Below are positions 43,445 to 53,921 of a DNA stretch of 64,000 nt, one piece after another. The stretch's first letter is position 1. Every line of letters starts with the position of its first letter. Source of the DNA: an uncultured Lachnospiraceae bacterium (lineage in GTDB: Bacteria; Bacillota; Clostridia; Lachnospirales; Lachnospiraceae); contig ONAZ01000003.1 in assembly GCA_900315945.1 (NCBI GenBank), forward strand, positions 186,514 to 250,513. Direction: 5' to 3'. The translations under genes were made by a program, and so were the position numbers. The notes under the pieces are model-generated. The model saw nothing but the letters and a program-made list of their open reading frames with translations. It had not been told where the DNA came from and did no database searches.

Positions 43445-43912
43445 TTATCTAAGATTCTTTATCTTATAATCTCTTTGAGCTTCTCTCTTCTGGTCTTTTG
43501 CCTTAATATCTGCTCTTTTATCATACAGTTTCTTACCCTTTGCAAGAGCAATAAGTAACTTCACTCTTCCATTAGTGAAATATACTTCCACAGGAACAAT
43601 TGCATATCCTTTTTCCTTGATTTTGCTTTCAAGCTTAATTATTTCATACTTATGAATCAGAAGTTTTCTAGGGCGAAGAGGATCACGATTAAATATATTT
43701 CCCTTTTCATAAGGTGAAATGTGCATCTGATATACAAAGATTTCACCATTATCTATTCTAATAAATGCTTCTTTAATAGAGCATTTACCTTGTCTTAGGG
43801 ATTTTACTTCTGTTCCAACAAGTTCAATTCCCGCTTCTATCTTTTCTTCTAGAAAATAATCATGATATGCTTTTTTATTATTAGCTATTAACTTCTTTGG
43901 TTGACTAGCCAT
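43445..43912 (-). CDS. smpB: SsrA-binding protein SmpB
   Basis: 155 residues from the ATG at 43912, 8 bases past GGAGG; a GTG five codons upstream contains that site and is rejected. SmpB binds tmRNA and brings it to stalled ribosomes. Typical motifs are KLIANNKKAYHDYFLEEKIEAGIELVGTEVKSLRQG, ISPYEKGNIFNRDPLRPRKLLIHKYE and the basic C-terminal tail KRADIKAKDQKREAQRDYK that mimics the codon-anticodon region. It lies 33 bases after rnr and is followed by ssrA. Confidence 0.98.
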   Translation of the reverse strand: MASQPKKLIANNKKAYHDYFLEEKIEAGIELVGTEVKSLRQGKCSIKEAFIRIDNGEIFVYQMHISPYEKGNIFNRDPLRPRKLLIHKYEIIKLESKIKEKGYAIVPVEVYFTNGRVKLLIALAKGKKLYDKRADIKAKDQKREAQRDYKIKNLR

Positions 43913-43945
43913 AACAATATCCTCCACAGCAATTACGATATTTTA

Positions 43946-46138
43946 CTACATAACTAATTCAAAATCAATAGTTCTTGTTACTTCATCTGCTCTTACAAGA
44001 ACAACCTTAACAATCATACCAAGAGAGAAAGAATTATTTGTCCTTTCACCTACTAGTTCATAATCATTTTCCCTAAATTGATAATAATCATCCTTAAGTG
44101 TACTTATATGAACAAGACCATCTATACCATTATCAAGTTCAACATAGAATCCATATTGAGTAACAGATGATATTACTCCATCAAACTCTTCTCCTAAGAA
44201 GCTATGCATATATTGAACCTTTTTAAGCTTCTCAACTTCTCTTTCTAATTCCTCAGCACGTCTCTCTGTATTACATACCCCTGGAGCAATTGTTGCCACA
44301 AGAGAATTATAATGCTCCTCCTTTGACTCATCATATCTTCCACGAAGATGATCTTTTATTATTCTATGAATAAGAAGATCCGGATACCTTCTTATAGGGG
44401 AAGTAAAATGACAATAATATTTTGCAGCAAGTCCAAAATGCCCTAGATTCTCAGGTGTGTATTTTGCCTGTTGCATAGTTCTAAGTGTAAGCCTGCTAAT
44501 AAGCATTTCTTCTTCCTTGCCCTTAGACTTTTCTAATAATTTCTGAAATTCTTTCGGATGACATTTAGAAGAATCACCCTTAAGTGTATATCCAAATTTT
44601 GCAAGAAATGCCTTAAGTTTTTTAACTTTTTCATCCTCAGGAGTCCCATGTGTTCTATATAGAAATGCACTTTCTTTCCAGAAGAAATCCTCTGCAACAG
44701 TTTCGTTTGCCGCAAGCATAAAGTCTTCAATTATAAGAGATGCTTTATCTCTGATATAAGGCTTCACACCTACAATATTGCCAGAATCATCAATAACAAA
44801 CTTTGTCTCTGACATATCAAAGTCTATGCCGCCTCTTCTCCTACGTTTATTCCTAAGAATAGAAGAAAGAGTATGCATATGATAGAACATTTCCGTTACA
44901 TCACTATATTTATCGGAAAGTTCTTTGTCGCCTTCAAGAATTGCGCTTACATCTGAATATGTCATTCTATAATTAACATTTACAACACCTTCACAAATCT
45001 TATGGTCAATAACATTCCCCTCTCCATCTATTGTCATTATACAACACATAGATAACCTGTCTTCTCCCTGATTAAGGGAGCAGATACCATTAGAAAGTGT
45101 ATGTGGAAGCATAGGTATAACTCTGTCAATTAGATATACGCTTGTTCCTCTCTTTATTGCTTCTTTATCAAGGGCAGAATTCTCCTGTACATAATTAGAT
45201 ACGTCTGCAATATAGACACCAAGTGTGTAATTTACTCCGTCATATGATACTGATACAGCATCATCAAGATCTTTGGCATCTTCTCCGTCTATAGTAACCA
45301 TGGTAACATCACGAAAATCTTCTCTTCCTAGCATATCATCATTACTAACTGGTTTAGATACTCTACTGGCTTGGTTGATAACTTTCTCTGGAAACTCAAC
45401 TGGTACATTGAAGGCTTTAATCATAGATAGAATATCAATTCCAGGATCATTTTTGTGACCAATAATCTCTGTAATTATTCCTTCCGGCTTATTATTCTTC
45501 TTAGCATATCTGGTAATTTGTACAACAACCTTCGAACCAGATACAGCTCTCATATCTTTACCTTGAGGAATGAAAATATCTGTTGTAATCTTGTTATCAT
45601 CACATATAACAAATCCATAGTTATGACTTTTCTCATAAGTGCCAACAACAGATGTAACCTCATGGTTAATAATTTCGATTATTCTTCCTTCACGCTTTTC
45701 ACCTTTGGTTTTACTAAATATTTCCACTAATACTTTATCACCAGTAAAAGCATTATTAACGTAATCTTTACCAATAAAAATATCTTCAAGGGTATCTTCT
45801 AATCTAACAAATCCAAACCCTCTCTGATTAGGTGTAAATATGCCTGTTATTCTATCATTTGAAAAGACTTTATTATTGTTATTCAAAGGTTCTTTTTCAT
45901 CACCCGACTTTATATATTTACCATTCTTAGTACAAATTATTTTTCCTCTTTTAATCAAAGTATCTAGTACTTTATGAAGCTCATCTCTTTCTCCTTTTTG
46001 TATATTAAGAAGAATAGCAAGTTCTTTTGCTTTCATTGGGACATACAAATCATCACATATTAAATTATATATAATATCGCATTTATCTTGAAAATCTATA
46101 TTCTCATTAATAAAAGCAATTTGCTCTTTTGTATCCAT
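43946..46138 (-). CDS. rnr: Ribonuclease R
   Basis: 730 residues from the ATG at 46138 (AGGA 5 bases upstream). A processive 3'-5' exoribonuclease for structured RNA, working with tmRNA-SmpB on defective mRNAs. It has an N-terminal winged-helix (about 1-65), cold-shock domains (about 75-225), the RNB catalytic domain (about 255-590, VTIDGEDAKDLDDAVSV with metal-binding acidic residues), and a C-terminal S1 domain (about 640-725, FDGVISSVTQYGFYVEL). The classical lysine-rich C-terminal tail is missing. The gene is expressed past a terminator hairpin whose U tract abuts its ribosome binding site. Confidence 0.97.
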   Translation of the reverse strand: MDTKEQIAFINENIDFQDKCDIIYNLICDDLYVPMKAKELAILLNIQKGERDELHKVLDTLIKRGKIICTKNGKYIKSGDEKEPLNNNNKVFSNDRITGIFTPNQRGFGFVRLEDTLEDIFIGKDYVNNAFTGDKVLVEIFSKTKGEKREGRIIEIINHEVTSVVGTYEKSHNYGFVICDDNKITTDIFIPQGKDMRAVSGSKVVVQITRYAKKNNKPEGIITEIIGHKNDPGIDILSMIKAFNVPVEFPEKVINQASRVSKPVSNDDMLGREDFRDVTMVTIDGEDAKDLDDAVSVSYDGVNYTLGVYIADVSNYVQENSALDKEAIKRGTSVYLIDRVIPMLPHTLSNGICSLNQGEDRLSMCCIMTIDGEGNVIDHKICEGVVNVNYRMTYSDVSAILEGDKELSDKYSDVTEMFYHMHTLSSILRNKRRRRGGIDFDMSETKFVIDDSGNIVGVKPYIRDKASLIIEDFMLAANETVAEDFFWKESAFLYRTHGTPEDEKVKKLKAFLAKFGYTLKGDSSKCHPKEFQKLLEKSKGKEEEMLISRLTLRTMQQAKYTPENLGHFGLAAKYYCHFTSPIRRYPDLLIHRIIKDHLRGRYDESKEEHYNSLVATIAPGVCNTERRAEELEREVEKLKKVQYMHSFLGEEFDGVISSVTQYGFYVELDNGIDGLVHISTLKDDYYQFRENDYELVGERTNNSFSLGMIVKVVLVRADEVTRTIDFELVM

Positions 46139-46150
46139 TATTATCCTCAT

Positions 46151-46179
46151 AAAAATAACCTGCGAATAATCGCAGGTTA
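46151..46179 (-). terminator. Partial terminator between secG and rnr
   Basis: A 10-bp perfect stem TAACCTGCGA/TCGCAGGTTA with loop ATAA, then TTTTTATG on the minus strand. The U tract runs into the AGGA ribosome binding site of rnr, so read-through transcripts may also be structured near the rnr start. It would set a lower level for rnr-smpB-ssrA than for secG. Confidence 0.8.
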
Positions 46180-46197
46180 CAATAAAATCTCTTTAGC

Positions 46198-46443
46198 TTA
46201 GAAACTACCGATATTCAAAACAATAGCAAGGGCAAAGAATATAACAACCAAAGCTGTTGTTATTCTTACCAGCATACCTTCTTTAGTACGCGCTTTATGT
46301 TTATTGAAAAAAGTATCAGTAGAAGCTTGTCCTGATAATGAACCAAGTCCTTGTGACTTACCTTCTTGCATAAGTACAAGTACTGTTATTGCAACACTTA
46401 CGATTATAAATGCAACTAAGCATACCATTCTTATAGCTGACAT
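46198..46443 (-). CDS. secG: Preprotein translocase subunit SecG
   Basis: 81 residues. Two membrane helices (about 4-26 and 57-79) surround the conserved cytoplasmic loop LMQEGKSQGLGSLSG. SecG is the small third subunit of the SecYEG channel. AGGAGG precedes the ATG, and a 7-bp hairpin stands just upstream of that site. First gene of secG-rnr-smpB-ssrA. Confidence 0.95.
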   Translation of the reverse strand: MSAIRMVCLVAFIIVSVAITVLVLMQEGKSQGLGSLSGQASTDTFFNKHKARTKEGMLVRITTALVVIFFALAIVLNIGSF

Positions 46444-46460
46444 AAAATTTCCTCCTAATT

Positions 46461-46512
46461 AGTCGTACCAATACGACTTAAATATATTATCACAGAATCT
46501 AATTGATGTCAA
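46461..46512 (-). promoter_or_regulatory. secG promoter and leader hairpin
   Basis: -35 TTGACA (46512-46507), 17-base spacer, -10 TAATAT (46489-46484). The start near 46477 places the perfect hairpin AGTCGTA-TTGG-TACGACT (46478-46461) at the extreme 5' end of the mRNA, a position that often protects transcripts from 5' decay. Confidence 0.7.
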
Positions 46513-46549
46513 AAAATATTTATTTAATTATAACATACATTTGTTAATC

Positions 46550-46602
46550 AAAAAACTCCAGTGCTACATGAATTTTATAAAAATACATATAACACCAGAG
46601 TT
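46550..46602 (-). terminator. gdhA terminator
   Basis: A long imperfect stem with AACTC/GAGTT and GTG/CAC pairs separated by a CA/CA internal loop, a loop of about 20 bases, then TTTTTTG on the minus strand, 27 bases after the gdhA stop. Confidence 0.7.
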
Positions 46603-46628
46603 AAGAGTCATTATCTATATAGTATTAC

Positions 46629-48002
<1,374 letters not shown>

Positions 48003-48100
48003 TCAACTAGATGGGTTAGCCATAGGCTAGCCGTAATCTTTTTTCTATATTATTGTATACACAACGATAATATTATACATATTTAATTTAAAATATGCAA
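48003..48100 (-). promoter_or_regulatory. gdhA promoter and structured leader
   Basis: -35 TTGCAT (48100-48095), 17-base spacer, -10 TATAAT (48077-48072). The roughly 75-base leader holds a hairpin GGCTAGCC-TAT-GGCTAACC (about 48014-48032) shortly before the AAAGGAG site. It could influence translation; no known riboswitch is recognised. Confidence 0.65.
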
Positions 48101-48118
48101 GTATTTTTGTAAGTGCAT

Positions 48119-48151
48119 AAAAAACGAGTGTACGCATAGGGCGCACACTCG
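48119..48151 (-). terminator. Terminator of purB-HAD unit
   Basis: An 11-bp stem CGAGTGTACGC/GCGCACACTCG with one mismatch and a 5-base loop, then TTTTTTATG on the minus strand, 37 bases past the HAD gene. Confidence 0.9.
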
Positions 48152-48187
48152 AATAATTTACATTTAAGTAGAAATCACTACGCTTTT

Positions 48188-49330
48188 TTACTTAGTAGCG
48201 TCTTTGCCTTTGTATGTAACGCTATCACCATATATTGTCTTCCAATCATTCTTCATAGAGACAGGTGTCCAATTATTCTCAGAACAAAGTTTTACCATGC
48301 TTTCAGCTTTTTTTGTTTTACCATTCTCTCTATCAAGATCATCGCAGCATAGCATGAAGCATCCAGTAGGATATTTGTTGTTATTAATTACATAATTATC
48401 CATACTTCCGTCACCAGATGAATTACCAAACGAAAGTATAGGTTGCTGACCAATCTTTTGAATAATATTTTGAACCTTATTCATTTTAAGGTTTTTCAAA
48501 ATAAATTCATTACCAAGAACAACTTTATCGTCATGTAAGAAGTAATTTAAACCATCCTGTCCATTTTGATTAGTTCCAACAATAGTATTAGTTGAACCAA
48601 TAATCTGATTCATAGGCAGATTAAGAAGCTTAGAATTCTTAACAATACCACGAACAAGCATATCATCAGTACCACTTACTATATATACTTTAAACCCATT
48701 ATCTTCAAGATAGTCTATTACCTGAAGCATTGGTTTATAGAATGCTTCACCTCTAGTCATGCCATCATAACTTGGTTGTGGCTGTGCAGCAAATTTAGCA
48801 ACATAATCATAGAATTCATCAAATGTCATACCTTGGAAAGCCGTTGCAACAGCCTTACCATGGTCCATTGGAAGTTCTTTATCTTCTGCACCTGTTGCGT
48901 TATTTGCTAAAATTCTATTAGCAACACTTTTCTCAAAGTCAGAAGCCTTATCCTTATAATCAGGATCTTCTAACACACGATAGGCCAATATGTTATAGTC
49001 AAAATAATTAGGATCTGTCTCGCAGAACAGCGTTCCGTCGAAATCAAAAACAGCTATTCTATCTTCTTCTGGAATGTAATTATCACCTTTTGTAGTGATT
49101 TTTTTTACATATGCTGTAAGTTCAGTCTTAAGCTTAGCATCATCATTCCATAGAGAAAGAGGATTACTATTATCGTTTTGACTAGCCTTGTCAACAACAC
49201 TTCTCCTTGCATTGTTACCGCTATTGGCGCTAGTTACTATCCAGCTTATGCTTACTGCAATTAAAGCTACGATTAGAACAATACTAACTACTCTCCAAAT
49301 TGTTAATTGCTTTTTATTGCTATTATCCAT
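48188..49330 (-). CDS. Membrane-anchored HAD-superfamily phosphatase
   Basis: 380 residues. An N-terminal membrane helix (about 12-33) suggests an extracytoplasmic catalytic domain. HAD motif I is IAVFDFDGTLFCETDP (Asp nucleophile near residue 95), motif II lies in FKVYIVSGTDDMLVRG, and motif IV acidic residues in LSFGNSSGDGSMDNY. It resembles phosphoserine-phosphatase-like HADs with a large cap domain. The substrate is unknown; surface polymer or nucleotide dephosphorylation are options. It lies 17 bases after purB and shares its transcript. Confidence 0.82.
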   Translation of the reverse strand: MDNSNKKQLTIWRVVSIVLIVALIAVSISWIVTSANSGNNARRSVVDKASQNDNSNPLSLWNDDAKLKTELTAYVKKITTKGDNYIPEEDRIAVFDFDGTLFCETDPNYFDYNILAYRVLEDPDYKDKASDFEKSVANRILANNATGAEDKELPMDHGKAVATAFQGMTFDEFYDYVAKFAAQPQPSYDGMTRGEAFYKPMLQVIDYLEDNGFKVYIVSGTDDMLVRGIVKNSKLLNLPMNQIIGSTNTIVGTNQNGQDGLNYFLHDDKVVLGNEFILKNLKMNKVQNIIQKIGQQPILSFGNSSGDGSMDNYVINNNKYPTGCFMLCCDDLDRENGKTKKAESMVKLCSENNWTPVSMKNDWKTIYGDSVTYKGKDATK

Positions 49331-49347
49331 GTTAAATATTCACTCCT

Positions 49348-50799
49348 TTATACATTAATCTCTGCCTTAATACCGATTACGTCTGCATTGGCTTTGAGAA
49401 CTGGGTTAACCACCTCTTCAAGATACTTTGTAACCTGATATGGTGCGCGACCAACATATTTGCTCGGATCCATAGATGCCTGTAATTCTTCTAAGGTCAT
49501 TGGGAACTCTTCATCATTGGCAATTAATTCAAGCAAGTTATTGTCAAGACCTTCAACCTTAACATTCTTGCCAGCTTCCATTGACAGCTGTCTGATCTTC
49601 TCATGAAGCTCTTGTCTATTGCCGCCAGCCTTAACTGCATCCATCATTATATTCTCAGTTGCCATAAATGGTAATTCACTTAGAAGTCTCTTAGTTACAA
49701 CTTTATCATATACCACAAGTCCATTAGTAACATTTAAGCAAAGGTCTAACACACCATCAGTAGCAAGGAAACCTTCTGCTATAGATAGACGCTTATTAGC
49801 AGAATCATCCAGTGTTCTCTCGAACCACTGTGTTGCAGATGTGATTGCAGGATTAAGAGCATCTATCATTACATATCGAGAAAGGGATGCTATTCTTTCA
49901 CTTCTCATAGGATTACGCTTGTAAGCCATTGCACTTGAGCCAATTTGTGATTTCTCAAATGGCTCCTCTATCTCTTTGAGATGTTGAAGTAGACGAATAT
50001 CATTACTCATCTTATGAGCACTTGCAGCTATTCCTGCTAATACGTTACACACTCTTGTATCAACTTTACGAGAATATGTCTGTCCAGAAACTGGGACACA
50101 TTCTTCAAAGCCCATCTTCTTAGCAATTAAAGGATCAATCTTATCTATAACTTCATTATCATCATTGAATAACTCTTTAAAACTAGCCTGTGTACCAGTT
50201 GTTCCCTTTGAACCAAGCATTTTAAGAGTAGATAGGACATAGTCTAAGTCCTCTAAGTCCATCATAAATTCATTAATCCAAAGAGTTGCTCTCTTACCAA
50301 TTGTAGTTGGTTGAGCTGGCTGAAAATGTGTAAATGCAAGGGTAGGCATATCCTTATACTTATCAGCAAACTTACTGAGCTCATTAATTACATTAATAAG
50401 TTTACTTCTAATAAGCTTTAGAGCATCACGCATAATAATAACATCAGTATTATCGCCTACATAGCAACTTGTAGCACCTAGGTGAATTATTCCTGCAGCC
50501 TTAGGACATTGCTGTCCATAAGCATATACATGGCTCATTACATCATGGCGTACTTCCTTTTCTTTTTCCTTAGCTACATCATAATTAATATTATCAACAT
50601 TAGCTTTAAGTTCATCGATTTGTTCTTGAGTTATAACTGGCTTGCCATCTTGTGACAGTCCAAGCTGCATCTCAGTTTCTGCAAGGGCAATCCATAATTT
50701 TCTCCATGTAGTAAATTTCTTATCCTGCGAGAAAATATATTGCATTTCTTTACTTGCATAACGCTCTGATAAGGGGCTAATATATCTATCTGTTCCCAT
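49348..50799 (-). CDS. purB: Adenylosuccinate lyase
   Basis: 483 residues. It cleaves SAICAR to AICAR plus fumarate, and adenylosuccinate to AMP plus fumarate, two purine steps. The fumarase-superfamily signature is GSSAMAYKRNPMRSE (about 288-302); GATSCYVGDNTDVI and FTHFQPAQPTTIGKR are other active-site segments. It is longer than the 430-residue Bacillus form. It has a strong promoter that overlaps the stop codon of the upstream aldo/keto reductase. Other purine genes here are purC (53.0 kb) and the split PurH functions (23.5-25.4 kb), all in separate units. Confidence 0.96.
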   Translation of the reverse strand: MGTDRYISPLSERYASKEMQYIFSQDKKFTTWRKLWIALAETEMQLGLSQDGKPVITQEQIDELKANVDNINYDVAKEKEKEVRHDVMSHVYAYGQQCPKAAGIIHLGATSCYVGDNTDVIIMRDALKLIRSKLINVINELSKFADKYKDMPTLAFTHFQPAQPTTIGKRATLWINEFMMDLEDLDYVLSTLKMLGSKGTTGTQASFKELFNDDNEVIDKIDPLIAKKMGFEECVPVSGQTYSRKVDTRVCNVLAGIAASAHKMSNDIRLLQHLKEIEEPFEKSQIGSSAMAYKRNPMRSERIASLSRYVMIDALNPAITSATQWFERTLDDSANKRLSIAEGFLATDGVLDLCLNVTNGLVVYDKVVTKRLLSELPFMATENIMMDAVKAGGNRQELHEKIRQLSMEAGKNVKVEGLDNNLLELIANDEEFPMTLEELQASMDPSKYVGRAPYQVTKYLEEVVNPVLKANADVIGIKAEINV

Positions 50800-50837
50800 T
50801 TATCTATTCCTCCACATACTTCAAAATAACAATTAGA

Positions 50838-50866
50838 ATTCTAGCAGTGACATAAGGGCGTGTCAA
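50838..50866 (-). promoter_or_regulatory. purB promoter overlapping the upstream stop codon
   Basis: -35 TTGACA (50866-50861) contains the TGA stop of the aldo/keto reductase gene; 17-base spacer; -10 TAGAAT (50843-50838). No PurR-type PurBox was recognised nearby. Confidence 0.75.
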
Positions 50867-52002
50867 GTATCACGACCGCTATGTGCAAAGTCGTGCATAA
50901 CCTCAGAAATCTTAATCTGTTGAGGACATACCTGTTCACAACTGCGACAAGCTATACATGCACTAGGCTTCTTATCTTCAGGCAGTGCAGATAACGCCAT
51001 TGGTGCAATAAATCCGCCACCTGTATATGCATGCTCGTTGTACAAAGCAATCAGATGAGGTATATCTAGTTCCTGAGGACAATGACTTACACAATAATGA
51101 CATGCTGTACAAGGAACAGTTCCAATTGACAGCATCTTATCAGCTATATCAAGAAGCGACTTGCGCTCAGCATCTGATAAGCCCTTATCTTCTGAAAATG
51201 TATCAAGATTCTTATCAAGCTGCTCATCACTTGACATGCCGGATAGAATAACTGTAACAGAAGGTATGCTTTGAAGAAATCTAAATGCCAATGATGCAGG
51301 GTCCTCATCACTACGAATCTTTTTCATCATCTCTTCGTACTGCGAATCAACATTTGCAAGCTTACCTCCGCGAAGAGGCTCCATAACCCATACAGGAATG
51401 TTGCGCTTATCTAAGAGCTCAACCTTCTCTTTGCCTCTTTGGAAGGTCCAGTCAAGATAATTCATCTGAAGCTGACAAAATTCCATGTCATCACCATATG
51501 CATCAAGGAATCTCTTAAGTACGTCCATATTACCGTGACATGAGAAACCAAGATGGCGTATACGGCCATTCTCCTTTTGCTTCATCAGATAGCTGTATAT
51601 GCCGTATTTCTCATCATCAAGGTAGGCATCTATATTCATTTCACATACATTATGGAATAAGTAGAAATCGAAGTATTCTACGCCAAGTTTCTCTAACTGG
51701 CGCTCAAATATCTCTTCAACCTTGCTCCAGTTAGCAGGGTCATACCCGGGAAACTTGGTTGCTAAATAGAAATTATCTCTTGGATACTTAGATAAAGCTT
51801 TGCCCAATACTATCTCTGAGTTCTCACCATGATAGCCCCAGGCTGTATCATAATAGTTAATGCCGTTTGACATAGCCTTATCAATCATACGACATGCTGC
51901 AGGCTCGTCAATTCTTGCATCATCATCGTCTATAACCGGAAGGCGCATTGCGCCAAATCCAAGAGCTGATAGCTTAAGGCCCTGAAAATCTCTGTAAATC
52001 AT
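50863..52002 (-). CDS. Aldo/keto reductase with C-terminal two-[4Fe-4S] ferredoxin domain
   Basis: 379 residues. The N-terminal TIM barrel (about 1-280) has LGFGAMRLPV, DTAWGYHGENSEIVLG (Asp and Tyr of the catalytic tetrad), YLATKFPG (Lys) and HLGFSCHG (His). The C-terminal domain has two clusters, CTACHYCVSHCP (about 298-309) and CIACRSCEQVCP (about 351-362), each able to bind a [4Fe-4S] centre. This predicted oxidoreductase class is common in anaerobes; its electron donor may be ferredoxin. The substrate is unknown. Single-gene unit. Confidence 0.9.
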   Translation of the reverse strand: MIYRDFQGLKLSALGFGAMRLPVIDDDDARIDEPAACRMIDKAMSNGINYYDTAWGYHGENSEIVLGKALSKYPRDNFYLATKFPGYDPANWSKVEEIFERQLEKLGVEYFDFYLFHNVCEMNIDAYLDDEKYGIYSYLMKQKENGRIRHLGFSCHGNMDVLKRFLDAYGDDMEFCQLQMNYLDWTFQRGKEKVELLDKRNIPVWVMEPLRGGKLANVDSQYEEMMKKIRSDEDPASLAFRFLQSIPSVTVILSGMSSDEQLDKNLDTFSEDKGLSDAERKSLLDIADKMLSIGTVPCTACHYCVSHCPQELDIPHLIALYNEHAYTGGGFIAPMALSALPEDKKPSACIACRSCEQVCPQQIKISEVMHDFAHSGRDT

Positions 52003-52042
52003 ATCACATACCTCCTGAATTACTAATTCAAATACAGGTATT

Positions 52043-52071
52043 ATTATATCAATGCTTACAAATTATGTAAA
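52043..52071 (-). promoter_or_regulatory. Aldo/keto reductase promoter
   Basis: -35 TTTACA (52071-52066), 17-base spacer, -10 TATAAT (52048-52043) with an extended TG one base before, about 40 bases ahead of the gene. Confidence 0.7.
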
Positions 52072-52082
52072 ATAAAAACAAA

Positions 52083-52967
52083 TCACTTTCGCTTAACCTT
52101 GCGTGCGATAAGTATAAGTGCTACACAAAGTATCACAAAAACAATCATTGCCGTAATAGTCCCTTCTATACCAAAAACAGTGTCGTAGAAAATACTGTCT
52201 GAGGCATCATCTAATAGTAATATAGAGCTTTCAGATGCATGTCCAGAATTGGGAAGACCGTATATGAAATTCTGCGTAAAGTTCCATGCAGTGTGAATAC
52301 CTATTGCCATCCAAAGACTGTCATAAAAACACACCATTATACCGGTGGCAAGGCCCATCAAAGCAATCTGAATAACCGGCAATACCGATATACCATTATT
52401 GCTAAGGTGTGGCACAACAAACATAACAACATTTATAAGCAGCGCAACCCAGATTGGATAACGTTGTCTAAGCGCTCCTATTACATATCCGCGACAGAGA
52501 AGCTCTTCTGCTCCTGACTGTACCATTACGCAAAAGAAAGCACATATCATGTATATAACAGAAAACTTATTAACACTTAACTGAAGATCCCCATGTATAA
52601 ATGCGACCAATACACATATGGAATTCATTAGAAAACCTATAAGTAAGCCAAGTCCTAGCTTCTTAAATGTATTACCTTTCGAATCTCCTTGCTTAATATA
52701 AAGAAAGCTTCTAAAAACTTTCTTGTCAAAGAAAAAGCAGTATACAAGAATAAGTATCACTACCCCGCCAAGGCTTAAATACTCGAATAAAAATGCTGTG
52801 GCATTATCCATTTCACCAAAAGGCAGCTTGATTAAGTACGTAATCCCCGTTCCCAGTAACTGTCCTAAACTCAAAAATACAAATGCAAGTATTATTACCA
52901 CAAGAAAAAAATGCCGCTTAAGCTTTGTCTTTGGTTCCTGTTCGTCAGATAATTGTTTCTCCTCCAT
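52083..52967 (-). CDS. CPBP-family intramembrane metalloprotease
   Basis: 294 residues, about eight membrane helices. The CAAX-protease/Abi signature is present: SGAEELLCRGYVIGALRQR (Glu-Glu-x3-Arg, about 163-181), VVPHLSNN (His), and GIHTAWNFTQNF (His and Asn, about 236-247). Bacterial members process bacteriocin or signalling peptides or confer immunity; most are uncharacterised. No bacteriocin gene is evident next to it. AAAGGAT precedes the ATG at 52967; no clear promoter in the short gap after purC. Confidence 0.87.
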   Translation of the reverse strand: MEEKQLSDEQEPKTKLKRHFFLVVIILAFVFLSLGQLLGTGITYLIKLPFGEMDNATAFLFEYLSLGGVVILILVYCFFFDKKVFRSFLYIKQGDSKGNTFKKLGLGLLIGFLMNSICVLVAFIHGDLQLSVNKFSVIYMICAFFCVMVQSGAEELLCRGYVIGALRQRYPIWVALLINVVMFVVPHLSNNGISVLPVIQIALMGLATGIMVCFYDSLWMAIGIHTAWNFTQNFIYGLPNSGHASESSILLLDDASDSIFYDTVFGIEGTITAMIVFVILCVALILIARKVKRK

Positions 52968-53020
52968 AATAGATTAATCCTTTCAAATGACTTTTGTCAC
53001 ATATTATTCTACGAGTACTT

Positions 53021-53881
53021 CTAGAACTTCTCTCCTGTTAACATCTCATAAGCTTCTTTATATTTAGCAATTGTTCTTGAAATAACATCTTGTGGCAAAT
53101 TATAATCACAATCAGGATGCTCTTTAAGATAATCTCTTACAAATTGCTTATCAAATGATGGCTGACTTTTGCCTTCAACATATTCAGATTCAGGCCAGAA
53201 TCTTGAACTGTCAGGTGTAAGCATTTCATCTGCAAGGACAACTTCTCCATTCTCATCAAGACCAAATTCAAACTTAGTATCAGCAATAATAATACCTTTG
53301 CTTAGTGCATAATCAGCACAAGTATTATATAGTTTTAAAGTATAATCCTTAATCTTCTTAGCAAGTTCTTCACCTCTTCCAGGATAAGCCTTCTCAAGAA
53401 CTTCTACTGACTGCTCATAAGATATATTCTCATCATGATCACCAATTTCAGCTTTAGTTGAAGGTGTATAGATAGCTTCAGGTAATTTCTCAGATTCCAC
53501 AAGCCCTTCTGGTAATTTGATACCACAAACAGTGCCATTCTCCTGATAGCTTTTCCAACCAGAACCAGTAATATAACCTCTAACAATACATTCAATTGGA
53601 AGCATCTCAAGCTTCTTACACATCATAGCATTGCCATTGAAATCACCAGATTGGAAGAATTCTGGCATATCCTTAGTATCAATACTAATCATATGATTAG
53701 GGACAATATCTTTTGTATAATCAAACCAGAACTTACTCATTCTTGTAAGAACAGCACCTTTATCTACAATCTTATTCTTAAGAATAACATCGAAGGCACT
53801 GATTCTATCAGTCGCAACTAATATCAATGTGTCCCCGTTATCGTACATTTCTCTTACTTTACCTTCTTTTATTGGCTTCAT
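53021..53881 (-). CDS. purC: SAICAR synthetase
   Basis: 286 residues. It condenses CAIR with aspartate using ATP. It has KEGKVREMYDNGDTLILVATDRISAFD at the N-terminus, ECIVRGYITGSGWKSYQ, and IIADTKFEFGLDENGEVVLADEMLTPDSSRFWP (metal and substrate binding). The length fits the longer eukaryote-like/Clostridia branch rather than the 240-residue Bacillus form. It follows the family C element region. No promoter is obvious, and TAGAAT at about 53916-53911 is a weak -10 candidate. Confidence 0.96.
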   Translation of the reverse strand: MKPIKEGKVREMYDNGDTLILVATDRISAFDVILKNKIVDKGAVLTRMSKFWFDYTKDIVPNHMISIDTKDMPEFFQSGDFNGNAMMCKKLEMLPIECIVRGYITGSGWKSYQENGTVCGIKLPEGLVESEKLPEAIYTPSTKAEIGDHDENISYEQSVEVLEKAYPGRGEELAKKIKDYTLKLYNTCADYALSKGIIIADTKFEFGLDENGEVVLADEMLTPDSSRFWPESEYVEGKSQPSFDKQFVRDYLKEHPDCDYNLPQDVISRTIAKYKEAYEMLTGEKF

Positions 53882-53921
53882 AATATCAATTCTCCTTTAT
53901 AAATATTTTAATTCTATCCGT

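Noticed and set aside
52083-52967. Abortive infection (phage defence) gene
   Set aside because: CPBP proteins are often labelled Abi, but no phage-defence context is present here, so only the protease family is claimed.
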